A stretch of 64,000 nucleotides of DNA from Gnetum montanum (taxonomy: Eukaryota; Streptophyta; Gnetopsida; Gnetales; Gnetaceae): the NCBI GenBank assembly GCA_015680685.1, contig MNCI01029516.1:32382-96381 (forward strand), given 5' to 3'. Of this stretch, positions 56,600 to 64,000 are shown piece by piece. Position numbers and translations under genes: made by a program. The notes beneath the pieces are model-generated. The model saw only the letters and a program-made list of their open reading frames with translations. It ran no database searches and was not told the DNA's origin. The first letter of the stretch is position 1. Every line of letters starts with the position of its first letter.

Positions 56600-57492
56600 T
56601 AAAACATTTTAAAGAGGTAGAACGAAGGAAGGACGGATTTTAGCCATGCAAGAGGAACTAAATCAGTTGACTCGAAATGATGTATGAGAACTAACTACTA
56701 AACTCAATCACAAATAAATTATTAGATTAAAATGAGGTTTTAAAAACAAAACTAATGAAAAATGATAACATTATTAAGAATAAGGCCAAGTTAGTTGCCA
56801 AACTTGAATCCATTAGACTTCTCTTAGCCTATGCAAGTGTTAAAAACATCAAGTTGTATTAGATGAATGTGAAGAGTGCCTTTTTGAATGGGACTATTCA
56901 AGAGGAAGTTTATGTTGAGTAACCTAAAGGATTTTTGGATCCAATTCATCCATATTATGTTTTCAAACTAAAGAAGGCTCTCTATGGGCTTAAACAAGCT
57001 CCTAGAGCTTGGTATGATAAACTATGACATCATCTCATATTCAATAGTTTTGAAAGAGGTAGGGTAGATGTTACCTTATTTCTTAAATGTGAAGGTCAAG
57101 ATTTACTTATTATGCAAATTTATATTGATGATATTATATTTGGAGCTATTAATAATATTTTATGTAGGAAATTCTTAGATCCTATGCAAACAAAGTTTGA
57201 AATAAGCATAATGGAAGAACTTAATAATTTCCTTGGCTTTCAAATTAATCAAATGAAAGGTAAAACCATAATTTTTCAAAATAAGTACATCAAATATCTT
57301 TTACATAAATTCAACTTGGTAGATGTGAAGGTAAAAACTACATCTATGGCTGCAAACTTCAAACTTACCAAAGATGATCAAGGTAAGTATGTTGATCTCA
57401 AGCTTGATAGAGGTATAATTGGTAGTTTACATTACTTAACTGTGAGTAGACCTGATATGGCCTTAAGTATTGTAATTTGTGCCAGGTATTAA
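56600..57492 (+). pseudogene. Copia reverse transcriptase, second copy
   Basis: Readable blocks include [12 protein letters not shown] and the intact catalytic MQIYIDDIIFGAI (57112-57150). The frame is then open to 57492 (IGSLHYLTVSRPDMALSI). N-terminal blocks are broken and part is deleted near 56800 relative to the first copy. Confidence 0.9.
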
Positions 57493-57539
57493 GCTAATTC
57501 CAAAATATCACATTTAAAAGTTGTTAAATAAATTTTTCA

Positions 57540-58030
57540 TTATTTAAAAGGTACTACTAATTGGGAACTTTGGTATTAAGAGAACTCCTCACGTGATCTT
57601 GTTGGGTATTAGGATGCAGATTGGGTAGGTTGTATAGATGATCATTAAAGCACAAGTGGAAATTGCTTCTTTCTAGGAAAAATTCTTATCTCTTGTCCAA
57701 TAGAAAAATAGACATCTACAACACTTTCTATAGTAGAAGTAGAATATATTTTAACTAGAAGCTATTGCACACAAATTCTATGGATGAAGAAAACTCTCAA
57801 GGATTTAGGAATCCAATCAAATTATACACCTATATTCTGTGACAACAACAATGTTATTAAGATGATAAATAACACTATTCAACATTCTTGTAAAAAACAC
57901 ATTGAAATTTAACATCATTTCATTTGAGAACACACTTAACTTGGATATGTAAAGGTAGAATACATTGGGATAGAGAGTCAACATGCTAATGCCTTTACTA
58001 AGCCTCTTGATGAATGATGACTAACTGCTT
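57540..58030 (+). pseudogene. Copia RNase H, second copy
   Basis: Contains ADWVGC (first catalytic Asp kept), SGNCFFLGKILIS, FCDNNNVIKMINN, 'HIEI' and 'ANAFTKPLDE'. Several stops. Confidence 0.85.
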
Positions 58031-58285
58031 TATGTAAAGCCATGGGGATAGGACCTTGTCCTATCAGGTAAGAATTTTTCCTTTAAAATAAAAATAAAAA
58101 TACAAAAATAAATCCATTAAAATTCATACAAAAATAAGCTTTCTAGCATATGTTTAGGGGGAGTTTCCCTTGGGAAACTTCTTTTTGCTAAAAACCTAAA
58201 AGGGGGAGTATGTTATGCTTTATGCTTTATTCTTTTATGTTAATACATTTTTCAAGTTTTGGACATTATCAAAAAGGGAACGATT

Positions 58286-59266
58286 ATTGACCTTTTGATA
58301 TGTCAAAAACTTAGAAAATGAAAAGATAAAATCATGATGTTAAAAGCATGATATAGGGACAAGATCATATTAGTGTAAAGACAAGGACTTCATGAGAATG
58401 AGACAAAAGCTTTATGATATAAAGACAAAGAGCAAGATAAGACTAAGACAAGAGATGTGTTGAGATGACAAGAAGTCTCAACTAGGAAATGAATACTACA
58501 AGATGACAAGGATGCATGGAATCCTATAAGCTAAACAAATGTATTTCGGTATATGCTTGAATGTCTTAGAAGATTAGCAAACATCCTAGAGGTGAAGACT
58601 TAGTTTTAGACTAGATGCACTAAGAAAATGACATATGTCCTAATTGTTGTAGGGACATCCCACTTGCATGTGACTAGTTTTTAGTGAGATATCCCAAGCT
58701 TGAATAGGATGTCGCAACTAGTCATTTCTTAGCCATTGCATGAATAATTGAGGAGGATTTGGAAAGTAGAAGGTCATAAAATAAAGTATAATTCTAGTGA
58801 AAAGAACAAGAACTGTTCATTCAATAATCAGTCATTGTATACATTAAGTGAATTATTTTAGTTCCTCAATTATTCATCATTTGTGAATTTTTTAATAAGA
58901 GTTTTAAAGAAAGGAATTTGTAAAATATAGTTACACTCTCTCATTGATTCTTTTTCTCTCTTTTTAGCCCTAAGATGTTAATGTGCTTCTTGCAAGAAGA
59001 CATATTGTAAGCTTGTTAGTACCTTATGGGGTTGAGTGTGTTTCTAGTGAGAAAGCACTCCATGTGGAGCTCACATCATTGTAAAGGTTTTGGCCTCCTC
59101 TAAATCATATTTTTGAAGGAAAAAAGTTTGAAGGTATGTAAGGGTTCTACTCTTTAAGTGTGGGCGTACCCAAACTAGGGAACCACATAAATTTATATGC
59201 AATTTTGATTATCTTGGTTGTTCAAATTGGGAAAATTATTCAACTCCTCTTCTAATTTCTTAATCC
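58286..59266 (+). repeat. Copia 3' LTR, second copy
   Basis: Begins with TTGACCTTTTGATATGTC (compare TGTTGATCTTTTGGTATGTC) after a purine tract AAAAAGGGAACG. The right end is near CTTCTAATTTCTTAATCC. Boundaries are approximate because it is diverged. Confidence 0.7.
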
Positions 59267-61892
59267 TTAGTAATAAATGTCAAATATACATTATATTAGA
59301 CATTATGTATAAGAAGATAACATGGCAACGTCAAATCTAATTAATGTTCAATAATATGTAAAAGAAAATTAGCAAGCAAAATGTAGAAGGGATAAGAAAA
59401 TAATGCTTTATTAATGTGGAATACTATTTGGGTCATGCTCTATGGATTCCTTGGGATCATCTTCCTTCAGCATCTATCCCTTAGAGGCTATCTAGCACTT
59501 CCACCATAGTTAGGTGTACAACTGACCAGAATGGATGGCTAGTTTTCTTCCTATTTTGCTTCAACTAGTCCCTGTTACTTACCTTTACTGACTCTACCAC
59601 TCTATGCTAATACGACCTCTAATACTTGGGTATAAATACCTTAGGTCAAATCCCCAAAGATCATCATGAGAGACATATATGCTAATACAATGTGCCCTTT
59701 TGGTCTTAAGTACAACTTGGAATTTTGGATCTTATTACAATAGTCACAACATTAGTTATGAAGAGACACCACCTTTGTTGTGGAATAGCACCATTTGGAA
59801 ATGGGGATGTGGTAGTCTATCCATGTAGGTTTTATTTTTCATTGAACGAGTCCTTGTTCATTATCTTTGTTCAACTGTAGTATTTCTTTCCATGCTCTAA
59901 TGTACTAAGATTTTGACTTCTCCTTTTGACTTGAAATTATATATCCTAATATTCTCTTACTTATTTTGTAAATAAAATATACATGAAAAAATTATATGAT
60001 AAATAAATATTATTTTATTAATAATTACCTCATTTTCTAAGATAATGACAAGAGGTGAATTAAAGATCTACCAACCACCAATTACCAATCCTAATCAAGG
60101 TTACACAAAGTAAAACTCATGTCTAGTTACCCAAGTGAACGTAAGGCAAATCATTATTCTAAACTTCCATTACCCTAGATATTTTACATATCAAATTAAA
60201 ATATAGATTAAAAAATGAATAAAATTATGAAGTTCATGAATAAAAGTAAGGTTAAGATATTCCTTGATCTTGATCAACCTTAGGATTAATGGAAGTAGTT
60301 GTAGTTTTATCATAAGGGGTATATGACTGGATGATCTTATTGAGGATGATAAGGCTTGATCTTGCTTCTTAATTTCTTTCTTAGAAATTAATTCTAATAT
60401 CTTTGTAACTAGATGTAGTTTATGATCTTGATAAAAAATGATTTTGACCCATCTTCATTGGTCATGGTAGTGTAATTGGTAAACTATGATTCTTAATGAG
60501 TATTATTCATTAAAATCGTTTGTTTCTAAATTTTTGGATTTGACTTATTCATTGAAGATTTGAAATACATGGAATATGAACTAGGTAATGGAATCCCATG
60601 TTGAATTGATGGAAAAATTCTCATTAAATTGGGTTAATCTTCTAGGGGTTCTTTTACATGTCGAAATTATAAAAATGGATAAACCTTGAAACATCACTAA
60701 GAAAATTCATGTTGCAACTCTTAAACTTTACCATTAAAACTTGAGGCTATATTTTATTGTAAAATATGAAGTTTATAGTTCACAAGCTACAATCTTGCTT
60801 CCTTCACTATTTGGGGCTAAAAAATAGCTCATAAGTTATAGCATCACTTTCCATGTGGAAAACGTTATGTCATGTGTGTTTTTGGGCTTAGGAAGGTTGA
60901 AAATGTCTTGGGAATTGCCAAATTTGGGTTTTTCATGGATTTTATGTTGGTCAAAGCAAAAACTATGTTGGAACCACTTGTAGCCAATGTAGTAATTGTT
61001 GGGCTTTAATTTTCATAGCAAGGCCAATGTAATTCTCATGGAAGCCAATGTATCTTTTTAAGGCCAATGTAGATTTGGTGAAGGTAGTGTATCTTTCAAG
61101 GACAACTTACTTTTTATAGCACATAGCATATTTTTGATGACCCCCATGTATCAAATTTACCTTAAATGGAAAACTATGCTAGAATGGATGGTTTTCCACA
61201 CCTACAAATTACATCAATTTGTCAACAATCATGGTAGAAATTTGTAACTCCAAGTTAGCAAACATATGGCCTATAAAAACAAAATTCATATACATTGAAG
61301 AGACTTTTAGCACTTCAACCTTTTGGCACTTCTAAGAATTTTTGCAATTTGATAATCAATTGAGCATTAGAGACTCTCAAAGCAATTACATTGCAGCAAA
61401 AAGTCAAGCAACCACTACACCATTATTTTAACCAATGCAGTAGATCTAAGCCCAAGAACTAGTAAGGAGTTTCAAATATTGAATAATGAAAGCATATGGA
61501 TTGTGTAACCAAGTACAAAACACAACCTATTAGTTTCACCAGACTTCAAGCATCATTTGGACAACTTCTTATGCACCTAGACATACATTTGTACTTCATT
61601 CAAACTTTGTTCCATCAACATTTTATTGTTTCAATACAATTTACAATTAATTTATTCATGCAAGTTTATTATTTGAATATTCAAATTTTATTTTATGCAT
61701 TTTCTCTGGTTTTGGATTTGTAAAATTTTCAAATTTATTTACATTTATTTAAACTTTTTAAGTTCATGAGTGATCAACTAAACCATCCAAGGTGCCTTGG
61801 ATTCTCTTTCTTAGAGGCCCTTAGGATTCAAGGTTAAATTGTTTCACTTGGAATTTTTAGTTTTTTAAGCATCAAATTTTTTAGGTGTTACA
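59267..61892 (+). repeat. AT-rich DNA ending in a 5' LTR
   Basis: The right end TTTTTTAGGTGTTACA at 61892 is followed by a primer-binding-site-like sequence, so a 5' LTR ends here. Its left end could not be fixed. 60970-61100 has at least five copies of a (A/G)CCAATGTA word. Confidence 0.45.
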
Positions 61893-61915
61893 ATTTTTGG
61901 TGCTAGAAGGAGGAC
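61893..61915 (+). other. Probable primer-binding site
   Basis: TTTTTGGTGCTAGAAGGAGG directly follows the LTR end TGTTACA. It is of the TGG(C/T)GC type used by Ty3 elements; the tRNA is not assigned. Confidence 0.55.
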
Positions 61916-62849
61916 CTTTGCCCAAGTTCTTTCCTTGATCCAATCTGCTCTTTTGAAAGTCAAGTTTCATAAGTTATCCTTGAAACCCACATCCAAAATT
62001 TGCCAGGAAAACCAATGTTACCATCCATTCTCTTATGTTTCATACCCAATGCATTAATTGTAGCTAGTTTTGGTGTTTGCAAAAATTTCATAGTAGTTGC
62101 TGAACTTCTTAAATCTAGCATATCTTTTAGTGTAGCAAGCAAAAATTTATTTTTCAAAACTTAGCGTTTGGCCTTCCTAAAGGCCAGCATATTTTTCCAC
62201 CACCCACTTTCTACTATGAGATATTTTCTATTAGACTTCTTAAAAAAACCCAACACACTTTGTCTCACAAAGGCAACTTATTTTTTAAAGATATCTAGTG
62301 TATCTTTTTTAAAAAATTAACGCAAATTGTACTCCAATACCCAGCATAGTTTTCCCACAAGTAAAATATCCTAGCATGTTGTTTGGCAAGGCAAGTCAAA
62401 CTTACTTGTTCTCACCAGCATATTTCTTGCTGAAAACCTAGTGTAGCTTTTATTGTAAAATTAAAATCAATACATTTTTTGCAAAAATCAATGTAGCTTT
62501 ACTAGTGTAGGTTGGTTTCATTGAAGATAGTATAGAAACTAGGAATCAATATTTACCATTTCACACCAATTTTTTTCTAAGAAATTATAGTGCAGGTATT
62601 TAACTCTTGCATCCCAAGAAATCTTAAAATTTAAATTAGTTAATTAATTTAAAATTTGACTAGTACAGTAAATAGCACTATCACTGCAATATGCATTGTA
62701 GTTGCAGTTATAGTTTCAACCATTTTTACAGCCAAAACCATTCATACATTGGGCAATTCCACATGTGGGAATTCTTAGTTAAAAATTAAATGAAAAAATT
62801 GATAATGCCTTTCAACAAATCAATAGTGTTTTCCATCAACTTAACTGAT
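61916..62849 (+). other. Retroelement leader with degenerate repeats
   Basis: No coding domain. Words of the form AGCATA(G/T)(T/C)TT or AGTGTAGCTTT recur roughly every 40-70 bp between 62100 and 62520. Confidence 0.45.
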
Positions 62850-64000
62850 ATGGCCCCCAACCAAGATGCAATGCATGTATATGATCCTAAGGATCTAGTT
62901 GTGGCTAAGCATAGACAATCACTTAGGTAAAGGGGCCAAAGCAAAGATTTTGCCATCATAAATGAAGAATATTATAACTTCATATGTGCCAAAATCCAAG
63001 CTAGCCTACTCATCCCATGTGTAGAAGCTAAAATCAAATTTGAGGTTGAGTTGATCCATAGAAATAGGAAGGAGTACATCCCTTCCCCTTATGACAAAAT
63101 ACCATTAAATGACATCCATACATAGATATTATCCCAATTGATTAAGATGGATGAGAAAAGTGAGGAGGATAAGTCAAAGAGCCACCACAAAGAGCTTGAT
63201 GAATTTGAAGTCAAACCAAAGTTTGATAAATTCATAGGGACCCTTTCCAACAATTGGCTTCCCAAGCCATTGCACCTAGTTCAGTCTCTCTTGATTCTTT
63301 TGTGGGGAAGGTTTCTCAATCCTCTTCTCCTCCTACTTAACCTACTATGTTTGGATCAACACCCATCATAGCCATCCACTAGGCACAACTTGTGCCTCAA
63401 TTGGCCTCCATTTTCTCTTCCATGCCTTTTGGCATGTAGCCTCGATATGCATGGCCTTTACCTAGGGTATTTACCATGGCTCATTCATTTTTCCTTCTAG
63501 TGGGTCCCATAGTGGGATCACAAGTGACCCAAGTATCACATACATCCTTTCCCCTCTTTTTTCCATAAGTATTGGCACAAACCTTGTTCTCATTGTTTAG
63601 TCCTCCTACAACAATGATCACTCAACCTTTGCCATTTCTACTATTGCCTATTATGAGGCCACAAGCCTTCCAACTTACACCACAACCATATGTACAAACT
63701 CCACAACCTATTGGAATGCTTCAAGGCTTGAGTCAATCCTTCCAAATGATCCAAGACCTCACAAAAGAGTTAAGAAAACTCAAAGCCTCAACTACATAGA
63801 TAGTCAAGATAATGAACTTTTATCAGGATGATCACATCCGTCTAACTATCCCATAAATAACTCTTCCCCTAGGCATTTCTATACTATAATTTACTAAATA
63901 CAATGGTGAGGGTGGCTCCAATGTCCACCTCACCATCTTCTATTTTGAGTTCTTTTTACTACAAGCCTAGCCACATACCATCATAAGAATCTTCCCTAAT
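62850..64000 (+). pseudogene. Ty3-type gag, cut by window end
   Basis: From an ATG at 62850 a polar frame begins MAPNQDAMHVYDPKDLVVAK, with stops and frameshifts. Pro/Gln-rich sequence follows (63572-63799). Near 63890 KYNGEGGSNVHLTIFYFE resembles the start of the retrotransposon gag domain (KFDGSGDPxxHL). The rest lies outside the window. Confidence 0.6.

Larger units (their letters stand above)
55546..59266 (+). mobile_element. 5'-truncated Ty1/copia element, second copy
   Basis: Same family as 18423-27141. It begins in the pre-integrase zinc region and runs through integrase, RT, RNase H, a purine tract and a 3' LTR. The 5' LTR, gag and protease are absent. Confidence 0.85.

Overview
This is a stretch of plant nuclear DNA made almost entirely of transposable-element remains and old viral insertions. 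It is AT-rich, has no dense gene content, and nearly every recognisable protein domain is broken by stops and frameshifts. The low gene density, deep nesting of retrotransposons with long LTRs, and integrated caulimovirus-like sequence suggest a large-genome seed plant. I lean towards a gymnosperm (conifer), but that is inference. There is one 96-base assembly gap (22436-22531) and two single N bases (near 50532 and 50678).

Layout, left to right. 1-4674: AT-rich repeats with a decayed LINE tail (minus strand), tRNA-like SINE heads and a diverged direct duplication. 4675-16395: an endogenous pararetrovirus (Caulimoviridae-like) locus, mostly on the minus strand. A nearly whole genome runs from the tRNA-Met primer-binding site at 15.6 kb to the next one at 8.1 kb: polyprotein N-terminus, coat protein, zinc knuckle, protease, reverse transcriptase/RNase H, then a downstream ORF of unknown function. 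A second, shortened tandem copy follows (8.1-5.2 kb) and a third fragment is inverted (4.7-5.2 kb). A 991-bp solo LTR with a perfect 5-bp target duplication sits inside the viral coat/protease region. 16396-18093: a decayed minus-strand coding region I cannot name.

18094-27665: an old Ty3-type LTR followed by its primer-binding site, split by a complete but decayed Ty1/copia element (18423-27141). The copia element carries a further insertion and the assembly gap. 27.7-31.9 kb: leader of the old element, a second LTR-like block and AT-rich DNA. 31.9-33.1 kb: a GC-richer island with TATA box, polyA signal and splice-like signals, the best candidate for an ordinary small host gene, though its coding frame is unclear. 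33.1-37.1 kb: SINE-like and LINE remains.

37106-48731: a three-level nest. An old solo LTR (minus) is split by a 10.6-kb Athila/Tat-like Ty3 element (minus, 37981-48548), which is itself split by an opposite-orientation solo LTR (46639-47635) just upstream of gag. All three levels have recognisable target-site duplications. 50.2-54.8 kb: remains of related elements, including one with a coiled-coil ORF in place of gag-pol. 55.5-59.3 kb: a 5'-truncated second copia copy. 59.3-64 kb: LTR, primer-binding site and gag start of another Ty3-type element that runs off the window.

Nothing here looks functional as a virus or an autonomous transposon. The most unusual material is the unknown ORF downstream of the viral polymerase, the changing arrays of short palindromes in the very short U3 of the Ty3 LTR family, and the coiled-coil ORF element.
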